From Sporosarcina sp. FSL W7-1349 (GTDB taxonomy: Bacteria; Bacillota; Bacilli; Bacillales_A; Planococcaceae), in contig NZ_JBBOOK010000001.1 in NCBI RefSeq assembly GCF_038003045.1, positions 2,542,001 through 2,606,000 on the forward strand: a stretch of 64,000 nucleotides of DNA. Reading direction: 5' to 3'. The position numbers and the translations under genes are program-made. Shown here piece after piece: positions 25,781-34,616 of the stretch. The notes under the pieces are model-generated. The model was given only the letters and a program-made list of their open reading frames with translations, did not search any database and had not been told where the DNA came from. Positions within the stretch are counted from its first letter, which is position 1. Every line of letters starts with the position of its first letter.

Positions 25781-26082
25781 TAGCTGTCCTCGCCAATCAT
25801 GAGTGTTACTAGTTTACCAGCAAAGCCCATCAAGTCCTTGCCGGATGCTTTTCCTTCGTCTGAACGAAGTCCTGCCTGAAGTGATTCCATGTCATCGTAA
25901 ATCATTTCGCACATTAAATAGTAGGGAGCTTCTCCACCCATTGGAGTTCCGTTGAATTTTGTCACTTTCATTTCACGCAATCCCGGAATCTTTGCAGTGA
26001 TCGGGCCGTGAACGTTGAAATAGTGTTCGTCGAATTCTTCCTTGTTTTCTGGATGTTTGTAAAGAGCGATCAGTTTAGCCAT
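25780..26082 (-). CDS. EthD-like small dimeric alpha/beta protein in the paa operon
   Basis: A 100-aa protein of the EthD family: MAKLIALYKHPENKEEFDEH, then a YFNVHGPITAKIPGLR segment, typical of this ferredoxin-like fold. Family members are small monooxygenase helpers or dehydratases of poorly known function. I start at the ATG at 26082 behind GGAGGAG. It sits between paaD and paaF and is coupled to paaF by TAATG, so it is expected to act in aerobic phenylacetate breakdown, perhaps on a reactive ring intermediate. That role is inferred. Confidence 0.8.
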   Translation of the reverse strand: MAKLIALYKHPENKEEFDEHYFNVHGPITAKIPGLREMKVTKFNGTPMGGEAPYYLMCEMIYDDMESLQAGLRSDEGKASGKDLMGFAGKLVTLMIGEDS

Positions 26083-26096
26083 TGTTCTCCTCCGTT

Positions 26097-26597
26097 TTAC
26101 ATTAATGTTGAAACAGGTTTCATCGCCTCGAAAGGGGTTTTGCAGTTTTTGCAATATAAAATGCTTCTGCAAGCAGTCGGGCCAAAAATGTTTTCCATCG
26201 TCACATACGTCGATTCACAATACGGGCAATCCACATGCCACGAACCGTCCTCTTCGATGTGACGAGGCGGGGCTGCGATCCCGAACTCTTTCAGTCCCGC
26301 ACGCCCTTGCTCCGTCACACGGTCTGAAGTCCAAGGCGGGCTGTAAATGAAGTCCACCGTTACTTCACCCACGTCAGGAAGCTCTGAGACAGCTTTTCTA
26401 GTGTTCTCTCGAATAATTTCAAGCGCTGGGCAGCCTAAAAATGTGGGCAATAAAGTCACGGTGACGTTATTGTTTTCCGTCTCGATCTTCTCTACCATTC
26501 CAAGATCCACAATGCTTACCGTATCGATTTCCGGGTCTTTGACAGTCCCAAGAATTTGGAGCACCGCCTCAACCTCCGGATTTGTAGATAGTACCAT
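26097..26597 (-). CDS. paaD: Phenylacetyl-CoA epoxidase maturation protein PaaD
   Basis: A 166-aa protein with an N-terminal MIP18/DUF59 domain (ILGTVKDPEIDTVSIVDLG) and the PaaD-specific C-terminal zinc-ribbon-like cysteines (CPYC at the start and CKNC at the end of the region). It is thought to assist metal-cluster assembly of the PaaABCE epoxidase. The ATG at 26597 is preferred to the GTG at 26606 because AGAGGTG is then spaced correctly. A 188-bp repeat element separates it from paaC. Confidence 0.92.
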   Translation of the reverse strand: MVLSTNPEVEAVLQILGTVKDPEIDTVSIVDLGMVEKIETENNNVTVTLLPTFLGCPALEIIRENTRKAVSELPDVGEVTVDFIYSPPWTSDRVTEQGRAGLKEFGIAAPPRHIEEDGSWHVDCPYCESTYVTMENIFGPTACRSILYCKNCKTPFEAMKPVSTLM

Positions 26598-26620
26598 TAC
26601 GGACACCTCTTTCTATAGAT

Positions 26621-26808
26621 CAATTACGCCTCGGCGTAATTGCGTCCAGATTTTTTCGAGCTTGCTCGAAAAGCTCCCTTAAAAATCTGTGACATCCGCC
26701 GGAGGCATTAACTAAATTCAGCAGGATCTGAAACATACTAAATTCGAGCCGTCTATACGTCCACCTTACCACTTATAGAAGCAGAAGGGCTTTGCTGAAT
26801 TTTGTTAA
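26621..26808. repeat. Dispersed multi-hairpin element, copy 1 (inside the paa operon)
   Basis: The segment fills the paaC-paaD gap and folds into several perfect stems: CAATTACGCC/GGCGTAATTG at 26621-26642, TTTTCGAG/CTCGAAAA at 26653-26672 and TTAACTAAATTCAGC/GCTGAATTTTGTTAA at 26708-26808. Related sequence occurs at 39612-39740 and 62572-62880. In the paa mRNA it separates the epoxidase structural genes from paaD and the beta-oxidation genes. No T-tailed terminator is evident on the minus strand. Confidence 0.75.
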
Positions 26809-27621
26809 TTACCAGGCAGTTGCAGTGTCCAATCGATAGACTTCAGAAAGAGTCGCAATTGCATCTTCCAAGTCTTTTGTATGTTCGCCGTTACGTCCGT
26901 TCATTTCAGCTTTTGCAGGGATTGTTGGAAGATCGAGTCCTAATTTCTCGAAAACAGGGGTAAGCGCAGCAACCCAGTTAGCTTTCAATTCTTCTTCCGA
27001 TGCAATGAATCCTGCTTTTTCAATGTTTTCTTTTTCATTACCATATGAGAACACGTCGCCGAAGTCTGGGACAACCAGTTCGATCGCCTGCTTCATGCGA
27101 TTCTTTGCGTCATCTGTTGAGCTGAGTAGCTGCTCGAACCAAAGCTTCCAGTGCATCAAGTGATAATAGAGTTCCATATTCGCCTTGATGGCTACGTCCG
27201 CTAATGGCTCATAAGTGCTTGTGCGTAAAGAATCGACTTTCACTTTTTTCGCTTGTGTGTAGAAATAACTTCTCACGACAGTATACGCCCAGTCGTATTG
27301 TGGCGTCTCCATGTAATACCCTTCACCGTTTACACGTTCCACCAATACGCTGTTGCGTCTTTCTCCCGCTGGACGTAGATGAGCCAAATCATCCGCTTTT
27401 CCTACACCAAGGTCTTCCAATAGTTTATAGTACATTGCCGCATGGCCCATCGTATCTTGCGTGATGGAAGAAGATGCTACGTCTTCCTCGATGTGTGGAG
27501 CAAGGCCAAGCCATTCAGATGCACGATAAGAAAACAGGAAGTCGTCATCAGCCAGTTGGAATAAAAGTGCTTTTAGTGCGTCTTTCTCTTCTGTAGTTAG
27601 TACTTTTTCCGTATTGCTCAT
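26809..27621 (-). CDS. paaC: Phenylacetyl-CoA epoxidase structural subunit PaaC
   Basis: A 270-aa ferritin-like protein that forms the inactive-site partner of PaaA in the epoxidase core. Landmarks are LLFQLADDDFLFSYRASEWL, then EEDVASSSITQDTMGHA, and HLMHWKLWFEQLL. The ATG at 27621 follows GGGAGGAAG and overlaps the paaB stop by four bases. Its stop lies at the edge of repeat copy 1. Confidence 0.93.
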   Translation of the reverse strand: MSNTEKVLTTEEKDALKALLFQLADDDFLFSYRASEWLGLAPHIEEDVASSSITQDTMGHAAMYYKLLEDLGVGKADDLAHLRPAGERRNSVLVERVNGEGYYMETPQYDWAYTVVRSYFYTQAKKVKVDSLRTSTYEPLADVAIKANMELYYHLMHWKLWFEQLLSSTDDAKNRMKQAIELVVPDFGDVFSYGNEKENIEKAGFIASEEELKANWVAALTPVFEKLGLDLPTIPAKAEMNGRNGEHTKDLEDAIATLSEVYRLDTATAW

Positions 27622-27965
27622 TTCTTTCTTCCTCCCGCCCATGACAGTATTTCCTTCTCGTCCAGCATGCCTTGTTCGTACTCACGCCATTTTTTGCGAA
27701 GATATCCGTACCCTTTCGTAGTCCGGTAATCTTTATTATCCAAACGTTGAAGAGACAATCTCTCCTCTTCATCCATTTTCCGTACGTCTTTCTTGTTGAC
27801 GACCCAGATATCGACTACAGGCTCCCGGCGCATGAAGTTCTCTTGCGCCAAGATGAGAGCCATATCTTCGTTTGGAGCCAATAGGTCAAATTGATGTTGA
27901 AATGAAGAAGTCGGTGTTCTCTTGCTGAACACTTCAAATTCCTGATAAAAAGTTTTCTCTGACAT
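27618..27965 (-). CDS. paaB: Phenylacetyl-CoA epoxidase subunit PaaB
   Basis: A 115-aa small subunit with the PaaB pattern FEVFSKRTPTSSFQHQFDLL, then NFMRREPVVDIWVV. It bridges PaaA-PaaC units of the epoxidase. It is slightly longer than the usual 95 or so residues, with a charged C-terminal extension (KKWREYEQGMLDEKEILSW). It is 27 bp downstream of paaA and overlaps paaC. Confidence 0.93.
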   Translation of the reverse strand: MSEKTFYQEFEVFSKRTPTSSFQHQFDLLAPNEDMALILAQENFMRREPVVDIWVVNKKDVRKMDEEERLSLQRLDNKDYRTTKGYGYLRKKWREYEQGMLDEKEILSWAGGRKK

Positions 27966-27992
27966 AATCTTCTTTCCTCCCTTAACGTCCCG

Positions 27993-28946
27993 TTAATTTA
28001 CTACCGCAGCTAACGCTTCACGTACCCATGCGTTATTTTGATATGAAGAGCGTCGCAGATTTAGGCGAGCCTGTGATCTCGGTCCTTGGTTGCCGATGAT
28101 TTTCTTGAACTCGTTCCAGTCAGGCTGCTGATAGACCCATTCGCCTTTCTCTTCGTCATAGTGAAGTGTCGGATCAGGGATCGTCAGGCCAAGAGACAGA
28201 ATCCGCGGGATATATTTATCCAGGAAGCTTTGGCGCAATTCCTCGTTCGTATTGATTCGGATTTTATATTTGATCGTCGTATCTTGTTTCGAGCTGCCTG
28301 TCGTCGATTTGCTTGCAGGGCCGAAGAACATAAGAAGGGATGGCCACCAGCGGTTCAACGCATCTTGAATCATCGCTTTTTGCTCTTCCGTACCTTCTGC
28401 CAATGCCATGATGATTGCCTCACCATGCTGTGCGTGGAAAACTTCCTCTGCACAGATCCGCTGCAAAGCTTTTGCGTATGGACCGTAGGAAGCGCCAAGC
28501 ATATTCGTTTGGGAAATGATTGCTGCACCGTCAACGAGCCAACCGATCAATCCAGCATCTGCCCAAGTTTTCGTTTCCATATGGAAGACGTTGTGGAATT
28601 TCAGATCTTCATTGAAAAGATCTTGCATGAGATCGCCGCGTGTCTTGCCGTAAGGTTTCATCAAATCTTCCGCTACGCGAAGTAGAAGTTGGCCATGGCC
28701 CATTTCGTCTTGAACTTTTGCCATGATGCCAAGTTTACGATATAGGGAAGGCGCTTTAGGTACCCATTCTTTTTCAGGAAGCGCTCCCATAATTTCACTG
28801 ATACCGTGCATGGAGATCAATTTGATAAGTGTTTCACGGTAATCATCCGGCATCCAATCATCCGCTTCAATCTTCTCTCCTGCTTCGATACGCTCCATGA
28901 AGCGTGCCATTTTTTCTTCTTCTGTCATCGTTGTCAATGTAACCAT
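27993..28946 (-). CDS. paaA: Phenylacetyl-CoA epoxidase catalytic subunit PaaA
   Basis: A 317-aa diiron monooxygenase subunit. Two ExxH iron-binding motifs are visible, E81/H84 (KVQDEMGHGQ) and around E168/H171 (CAEEVFHAQHGE). It forms the ring 1,2-epoxide of phenylacetyl-CoA using O2 and electrons normally supplied by PaaE. AAGGAGG precedes the ATG. It is the first gene of the operon, behind a sigma-A-type promoter and an upstream cre site. Confidence 0.95.
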   Translation of the reverse strand: MVTLTTMTEEEKMARFMERIEAGEKIEADDWMPDDYRETLIKLISMHGISEIMGALPEKEWVPKAPSLYRKLGIMAKVQDEMGHGQLLLRVAEDLMKPYGKTRGDLMQDLFNEDLKFHNVFHMETKTWADAGLIGWLVDGAAIISQTNMLGASYGPYAKALQRICAEEVFHAQHGEAIIMALAEGTEEQKAMIQDALNRWWPSLLMFFGPASKSTTGSSKQDTTIKYKIRINTNEELRQSFLDKYIPRILSLGLTIPDPTLHYDEEKGEWVYQQPDWNEFKKIIGNQGPRSQARLNLRRSSYQNNAWVREALAAVVN

Positions 28947-29043
28947 CTTTGTTTTCCTCCTTCATATTGATTGTATTCAATATGCCTTCACTTGGTATAA
29001 CAACATCCAAACGACATGACTACTTATCGTTATATATAAGTTT

Positions 29044-29127
29044 AGTATAGTACATTACGCTATATAAAGCAAATGTATTCTGACAAATATAGCTGCCAAT
29101 TGTCCATTTTTCAGCAAACGCTTTCAA
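29044..29127 (-). promoter_or_regulatory. paaA promoter with perfect cre site upstream
   Basis: On the minus strand TTGCTT (29067-29072) and TATACT (29044-29049) are 17 bp apart. A sequence matching the full cre consensus WTGNAANCGNWNNCW lies at 29113-29127 (TTGAAAGCGTTTGCT), implying CcpA control. Between promoter and ATG, AACGA and TCGTT separated by 12 bp form a possible PaaX site. The remainder of the gap to 29302 shows one hairpin at 29217-29240 and no gene. Confidence 0.6.
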
Positions 29128-29302
29128 ATGCCATTACACTAGTATATTCAATAAAATACCTAATGCTCCCTAGCCCCCCCTGAAAGACTCGCATGGAAGA
29201 ATTAGAGCATAGGAATCCCGCCTCTTTTACAAAAGGCGGGTCCGGCCTATTCCATATTTCAAAAAGCAAGAAAACTATGTGTTTTTCGTTATGGTTGCTA
29301 AC

Positions 29303-29575
<273 letters not shown>

Positions 29576-30598
29576 TTATTGTCCGACTTTCACTTTTTTA
29601 TCTTCTTTTTGTTCCATGAGTGTCGTACTGTGAACGGCCTGAACTCTTGCCGTCGGGTCAATATATACTTTCGCATTGCTGACTGCGGTCGGTGCTTCAC
29701 CGAAGCCACTAGCAATCAATTTCACTTTTCCTTCATACGTACAAATATCGCCTGCCGCGTAAATCCCTTCAATGTTCGTTTCCATCTTAGAGTTGACGAC
29801 AATGCTGTTCTTTTCGATTTCAAGTCCCCAATCCGCAATCGGGCCGAGTGATGAAACGAAACCATAGTTGACGATTACGTCATCGACTTCCACTTCTTCT
29901 GTGACGTCTGCTTTCACTTTCTCCAAGACAACTTTTTCAATTCCATCTTCGCCGACGAAACCGATAGGAACGTAAGGAGTTTTCACTTCAACTTTCGATT
30001 TCATGAGGTTTTCAACACTTGCTTCATGCGCACGGAATTTATCGCGACGATGGATAAGTGTCACTTTTTCTGCAATCGGTTCCAACATAAGGGACCAGTC
30101 AACCGCCGAGTCGCCCCCGCCGTATACATGAACATTTTTGCCCGAGAACTGATTCAAGTCTTTAATGAAGTAGTGAAGGTTTTTGCCTTCATATTTTTCC
30201 GAGCCGTCCAACTCAATCTTCCGCGGTTGGAAAGCACCGTTCCCTGCTGTGATGATAATCGCTTTGGAATAGTGGATTTCACGGTTTGTCGTTAACTTGA
30301 ACACGCCGTTCTCCAATTTTTCCACTTGTTGAACATCTTGCTCCAGAGTGATTGTCGGATTGAATTGAGACATTTGCTCGACTAGGTTGTCGATTAGCTC
30401 CTGTCCACTGACTTTCGGGAATCCAGCGATATCGTAAATGAATTTTTCTGGATATAATGCAGAAAGCTGACCGCCCAATTGTGGTAGGCTCTCAATCAGG
30501 TTGACCGACATTTTCCGCATTCCCGCGTAAAAAGCCGTGAATAATCCGACCGGGCCGCCTCCTATTACCGTCACGTCGAAGATCTGTTCTTCTTGCAT
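29576..30598 (-). CDS. Ferredoxin--NADP(+) reductase (YumC type)
   Basis: A 340-aa thioredoxin-reductase-like FAD enzyme without redox cysteines. FAD motif GGGPVG is at residues 13-18, the NADPH motif GGGDSAVDW is in the middle, and YAAGDIC lies near the end. This is the bacterial-type ferredoxin reductase of Bacillales. I start at the ATG at 30598 behind AAAAGAGGG. Together with the adjacent ferredoxin it makes a complete NADPH-to-ferredoxin chain within the paa island, where paaE is missing. Confidence 0.92.
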   Translation of the reverse strand: MQEEQIFDVTVIGGGPVGLFTAFYAGMRKMSVNLIESLPQLGGQLSALYPEKFIYDIAGFPKVSGQELIDNLVEQMSQFNPTITLEQDVQQVEKLENGVFKLTTNREIHYSKAIIITAGNGAFQPRKIELDGSEKYEGKNLHYFIKDLNQFSGKNVHVYGGGDSAVDWSLMLEPIAEKVTLIHRRDKFRAHEASVENLMKSKVEVKTPYVPIGFVGEDGIEKVVLEKVKADVTEEVEVDDVIVNYGFVSSLGPIADWGLEIEKNSIVVNSKMETNIEGIYAAGDICTYEGKVKLIASGFGEAPTAVSNAKVYIDPTARVQAVHSTTLMEQKEDKKVKVGQ

Positions 30599-30701
30599 GA
30601 AACAATCCCTCTTTTCCAATTTTTTGGTGTATGTTTGTATCCTTTATTTACCCTCGTATAACAGAATTTAAACGGGTATCGCATTTCCTGTGATATAAAG
30701 T

Positions 30702-30730
30702 ATTTTAAACTATTCTTTCTTCACTGTCAA
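30702..30730 (-). promoter_or_regulatory. Promoter of the ferredoxin reductase-ferredoxin unit
   Basis: TTGACA (complement of 30725-30730) and TAAAAT (complement of 30702-30707) stand 17 bp apart, a strong sigma-A promoter about 100 bp before the reductase ATG. The 423-bp gap to paaI holds no other gene. Confidence 0.7.
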
Positions 30731-30969
30731 CACTAGTTTCTGAAAACTCTTTAACATATTTGGAGCCTCTTTGATATCCTTTATTAAATGCTTGCAGACA
30801 CCTTTCCTGTATAAGCCTTTAAGTAATTGACAGAATCTTATTCACATTACGAATTATTTATGGTACTGTTTTAGAGTATAATATATCTGTTTTTTCTTGT
30901 ACCGTTCAATTTTTGTAGTATATTATACGCCCAGCATATACAAGAGAGAGGTGTTTTGCTTTTTTAAAA

Positions 30970-30984
30970 ATGTAATCGCTTTCC
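30970..30984 (+). promoter_or_regulatory. cre-like site before paaI
   Basis: ATGTAATCGCTTTCC fits the cre consensus except for its last base. A TATAAT at 30995-31000 follows, 21 bp before the paaI ATG. A CcpA site here would parallel that upstream of paaA. The -35 region is poor, so the exact promoter is uncertain. Confidence 0.5.
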
Positions 30985-31021
30985 ATTAAATTTTTATAAT
31001 GAAAGATAGGAAGTGGATAGA

Positions 31022-31471
31022 ATGACAAAACGTATAGACGAAACAGAAATACACGAACAACATTATGAAGAGATCCGTTCATTTCTTGAACAGGAACCTT
31101 ATGCACAATACTTGGGCATGAAATTAGTCGACCTAGGTCTTGGAACCGCAACTGCCGAATTGGTGCCAACCAAAGACATGGTCAATGCCCACAACACCGT
31201 GCACGGTGCAGTTCTTTTCTCATTGGCTGACTATGTATTCGCCGTGGCGAGCAACTCGTACGGAAAAACGGCGGTCGGCGTAACGACGACGATGAACTTC
31301 ATGTCGGCTGCCTTTGCAGGAGAAAAAATCACCGCAACTGCCCGCGAAGACAAACGCAACCATCGCCTCGCCTGGTACACAATTGAAATCAACAATGGAA
31401 AAGAATTGATCGCCACTATGCAGGCTATGGTTTATCGGAAAAGCGAATACTTTGTTCCTGTGGAAAACTGA
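31022..31471 (+). CDS. paaI: Hotdog-fold thioesterase PaaI
   Basis: A 149-aa hotdog thioesterase. The active-site stretch NAHNTVHGAVLFSLAD contains H57, N58, H61-G62 and the catalytic D70, as in PaaI. It hydrolyses hydroxyphenylacetyl-CoA or other dead-end CoA esters and so frees CoA. The ATG at 31022 follows AGGAAG; the GTG at 31013 is too close to it. It is divergent from the ferredoxin reductase unit. Confidence 0.88.
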   Translation: MTKRIDETEIHEQHYEEIRSFLEQEPYAQYLGMKLVDLGLGTATAELVPTKDMVNAHNTVHGAVLFSLADYVFAVASNSYGKTAVGVTTTMNFMSAAFAGEKITATAREDKRNHRLAWYTIEINNGKELIATMQAMVYRKSEYFVPVEN

Positions 31472-31473
31472 TC

Positions 31474-31504
31474 GAACCGCCTCTTGCCAGCAAGGGGCGT
31501 TTTC
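31474..31504 (+). terminator. paaI terminator
   Basis: CGCCTCTTGC and GCAAGGGGCG form a stem with one mismatch followed by TTTTCG, directly after the stop. Confidence 0.75.
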
Positions 31505-31675
31505 GTTCTGAATAAATCTCTACTATATAATAGGGTTGTCCAGGAGATGATTTCTAATCGTATGTCAGACTCCCACCTCTGACTCCCCAAACGTTCCTGT
31601 CATCAGCACACCGATCAAAACTCCGAGAAAGCGACCATCTCTATCTAACAAAACGACCGTTTTTCCCCAAACGAA

Positions 31676-31704
31676 AACGAGGCGCTCGCTAAAGCACCTC
31701 GTTC
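31676..31704 (-). terminator. Terminator of the paaK-liv operon
   Basis: On the minus strand AACGAGGTGCT and a matching AGCGCCTCGTT strand form a stem followed by TTTTCGTTT, 15 bp after the livK stop. Confidence 0.8.
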
Positions 31705-31719
31705 TGTTACTCTACTGAA

Positions 31720-32934
31720 TTACTCAAGAAACGTCCATTTGCCGTCTTTGACAACTGCCATGACCAAGCTGTCTGGCGTCAAGCCGTTGTGGTCTTCTGC
31801 GGTGAAGTTGAATACTCCTGTCGTTCCGACCCAATCAGTAATGTTTGTTTCCAAGTAGTCGCGGATTGATTCACGGTCTGTTGCACCGTTTTTCAACGCT
31901 TCGATTACAAGCATGATATTATCATAGCCGTATGAACCGAAGTTAGTTGGTTCGCTGCTATATTTCGCAGTGTACTCTTCGTAGAATGTTGAAATGACAT
32001 CATACTGCGCATCGTCTGCAGGAATTTCGCTTGGGAATAGAAGTTTACCTGTTGGAATAACAACACCTTCTGCTGCAGCTTCCGCTAGTGTAATGAAGTT
32101 TTGGTTTGCAATCCCGTGGCTTCCGATGATCGGAAGGTCGATTCCTAGGTCACGTGTATTTTTTGCGATAACTGCTGGTCCAGGGTTTGTTCCCCAAACG
32201 ATGATTGCTTCTGCACCAGCACTGTTGATTTTTGTCAATTGCGCACTCATATCTGGATCTTGTGTGTTAAAGCTTTCTTTTGCAACGATATCAAGTTTGT
32301 ATTCTTCCTCCAAAGCTTCTAGATACTCAAGACCACTTGAACCGAATGCGTTGGAGTCTGTAATCAAACCGACTTTGCTGATCCCTTGTTCATTCAAATA
32401 CATATACACCCGCTCTACCGCAAGTTTATCGGATTGAGGTGTTTTAAATACCCACTTTGAATCTTCTACCGGCTCAACAACATGAGCACTAGCTGCTGCT
32501 GAGACCATCGGCACTTGTTGCTGCATAGCAATCCCTTTCATTGCCAAACTTTCACCACTACCTGAAGAACCTAGAATCGCGATGACTTTTTCATCATTGA
32601 TCAGACGGTTTGCTTCTTGTGTCGCTTTTTCTTGGCTAGACTCATCGTCTGCAAGGATGATTTTCAACGGCACACCGTTGATGCCGCCTTCAGCGTTGAT
32701 TTTTTCCTCGATCAATTTTGTTGCATTCCACTCCGGCTCGCCGAGTGGACTGTTCGGACCTGTTTTAGAATAAATCGCACCGATTTTGTATTCAGTTACT
32801 TCTCCAGCACCCTCGTTACCGCCTGTTGAACCGCCTTTTTCTTTCTCTGTACCGGCGCCCGAATCACTGCCGCATGCTGCGAGAAGCAAAGCAGCCATGA
32901 TAGCCATCAGAAATGGCAAAAATAATTTCTTCAT
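31720..32934 (-). CDS. livK: Branched-chain-amino-acid-type ABC transporter, substrate-binding lipoprotein
   Basis: A 404-aa LivJ/LivK-type binding protein with an N-terminal signal and lipobox LLAAC (C21 would be lipidated), a Gly-rich linker, then the two-lobe periplasmic-binding fold (IGAIYSKTGPNSPLGEPEW; SAAASAHVVEPV). The ATG at 32934 is used in place of the TTG before it. It is last in paaK-livHMGFK, and this linkage suggests phenylacetate or a related aromatic acid as ligand rather than an amino acid. That is inference. Confidence 0.88.
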   Translation of the reverse strand: MKKLFLPFLMAIMAALLLAACGSDSGAGTEKEKGGSTGGNEGAGEVTEYKIGAIYSKTGPNSPLGEPEWNATKLIEEKINAEGGINGVPLKIILADDESSQEKATQEANRLINDEKVIAILGSSGSGESLAMKGIAMQQQVPMVSAAASAHVVEPVEDSKWVFKTPQSDKLAVERVYMYLNEQGISKVGLITDSNAFGSSGLEYLEALEEEYKLDIVAKESFNTQDPDMSAQLTKINSAGAEAIIVWGTNPGPAVIAKNTRDLGIDLPIIGSHGIANQNFITLAEAAAEGVVIPTGKLLFPSEIPADDAQYDVISTFYEEYTAKYSSEPTNFGSYGYDNIMLVIEALKNGATDRESIRDYLETNITDWVGTTGVFNFTAEDHNGLTPDSLVMAVVKDGKWTFLE

Positions 32935-32949
32935 CAAAAATCCCCCATT

Positions 32950-33690
32950 TTAGTTTACTGTATGACCAAGATACGCTTCTTTCACTTCAGGATCGTTTAA
33001 CAATTCACTGGATTTCCCACTCTTCACAATTTCACCATGTGAAATGACATAACCCCGATCAGCGATTTTCAAGGATGCCGTAACGTTCTGTTCTATCAAG
33101 AGAACCGTCGTGCCGAATTCCTCACGCAAATCACGGACCAATTCCAGAACATCTTTTGCGATGATTGGAGCAAGCCCCAATGTCGGTTCATCAAGCAAAA
33201 GCAGTTCAGGTTCAGCCATCACACCTCGCGCAATTGCCAACATCTGTTGCTGACCGCCGGACATCGTTCCACCAAGTTGGTCTTTCCGGTCTTTCAAGAT
33301 TGGGAATAAATCAAAAACTTTTTCGATATTCTCCTCGATCGTTTTCATTTTTGATTTTTTCCGGTGATGATACGCCCCTAGGTAGAGGTTGTCCAACACA
33401 GTCATTGTAGAAAAAACTTGACGGTGTTCCGGGACATGCACCAAATGCTTGCCCACCACTTTTTCGGCTTCCATCCCCGTAATATCCGTTCCTTGATACA
33501 TCACTTTTCCGCCAGTCGGCTTCAAGAGTCCTGAAATCGTTTGCAATAATGTGGTTTTCCCGGCCCCATTCGCCCCTAACAGTGCCACGATCTCCCCTTT
33601 ATTGACCGACAGGGAGACCTTGTCCAAGGCTTGGATGGGTCCATAGCTAACCGAGAGATCAATGATCTCCAATAATTTGTCCGTGCTCAT
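32950..33690 (-). CDS. livF: ABC transporter ATP-binding protein LivF
   Basis: A 246-aa ATPase with Walker A GANGAGKTT, signature MSGGQQQ and Walker B LLLLDEPTLGLAP. It powers the importer together with LivG. The start overlaps the livG stop by four bases, and livK follows 15 bp downstream. Confidence 0.93.
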   Translation of the reverse strand: MSTDKLLEIIDLSVSYGPIQALDKVSLSVNKGEIVALLGANGAGKTTLLQTISGLLKPTGGKVMYQGTDITGMEAEKVVGKHLVHVPEHRQVFSTMTVLDNLYLGAYHHRKKSKMKTIEENIEKVFDLFPILKDRKDQLGGTMSGGQQQMLAIARGVMAEPELLLLDEPTLGLAPIIAKDVLELVRDLREEFGTTVLLIEQNVTASLKIADRGYVISHGEIVKSGKSSELLNDPEVKEAYLGHTVN

Positions 33691-34478
33691 ATCGCCTCCT
33701 CCACCTTTTCAGCTTCAGTTTCATCTATATCAGCACCTAAATAGGCAGTGATAACCGCTTCGTTCTCTTGTATTTCCTTCGGTGTCCCTTCTGCGATTTT
33801 CACGCCTTGGTCCAGCACGACAAGCTTGTCGCAAATGCTCATGACCAAGTCCATATCATGCTCTACAACGAGTACGGTAACTCCTGAATCACGGACCTTT
33901 TCAATGAGTGCACTCATTTCCAACGTCTCCTTATGATTCAAGCCCGCTGCAATCTCATCGAGCAATAACAGCTTCGGTTCCGTTGCATACGCCCGGGCGA
34001 ATTCCAATAGCCTTAACTTTCCTAGCGACAGGCTTGCTGCTTTTTGATCGTAGAGGTCTTCCAAGCCGAAAAACTCTAAATAACTCATTGCTTGGTCATA
34101 TATTTTTCGTTCGCCTCTCGTCAAACCAAGCAGCGTGGATGCCATTCCAAGTAAATTGGTTTTCGTTTTCATATGTTGACCGACCATCACATTTTCGATG
34201 ACTGTCATATTTTTGAACACCTGCAAGTTTTGGAACGTACGTGAAATACCCAATGGTGCAACCTGGAAGGAAGGCAGCTTTTCAATCCGCTGTCCCAGGA
34301 AAGTAATCGTTCCTTCCGTAGGCGGAAAAACGGACGAGATCATATTGAACATCGTACTTTTCCCAGCCCCGTTCGGACCGATCAATCCGACAATCTGCCC
34401 TTCTTGAACCGAAAAAGTCACATCGCTATTCGCCACGACCCCACCGAATCTTTTTGTAATAGATTCCACTTGTAACAA
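33687..34478 (-). CDS. livG: ABC transporter ATP-binding protein LivG
   Basis: A 263-aa ATPase with Walker A GPNGAGKST and LLLLDEIAAGL as Walker B. The signature reads LSLGKLR, a Gly-for-Gln-type variant common in LivG. The extended Q-loop region VAPLGISRTFQNLQVF is characteristic. I start at the TTG at 34478, behind AGGCGG with six bases of spacing, giving MLQVESITKRFGG. The longer frame's TTG at 34499 has no ribosome binding site. Confidence 0.9.
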   Translation of the reverse strand: MLQVESITKRFGGVVANSDVTFSVQEGQIVGLIGPNGAGKSTMFNMISSVFPPTEGTITFLGQRIEKLPSFQVAPLGISRTFQNLQVFKNMTVIENVMVGQHMKTKTNLLGMASTLLGLTRGERKIYDQAMSYLEFFGLEDLYDQKAASLSLGKLRLLEFARAYATEPKLLLLDEIAAGLNHKETLEMSALIEKVRDSGVTVLVVEHDMDLVMSICDKLVVLDQGVKIAEGTPKEIQENEAVITAYLGADIDETEAEKVEEAI

Positions 34479-34563
34479 CTCATACCGCCTCGCTTTCAAT
34501 CAAATACACTTTGACATAATGTCACTGGCCCTTACCAAACCCACTTCAAATACTGCCAGTATG

Positions 34564-34600
34564 AAGGCCCAGGAGAGGGAACCCTCCCCTTTGTCCTTCT
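34564..34600 (-). other. Stable intergenic hairpin between livM and livG
   Basis: GAAGG/CCTTC encloses AGGAGAGGG/CCCTCCCCT in the 138-bp gap. There is no T run on the minus strand, so it looks like an mRNA-stabilising or processing structure rather than a terminator. Confidence 0.5.
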
Positions 34601-34616
34601 ATTCCGAAAAATAATG

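Noticed and set aside
31560..31670. Possible further 21-bp-period array (ACGACC-like)
   Set aside because: Three or four weakly similar units could be placed but the phase is not constant; not better than chance by eye.
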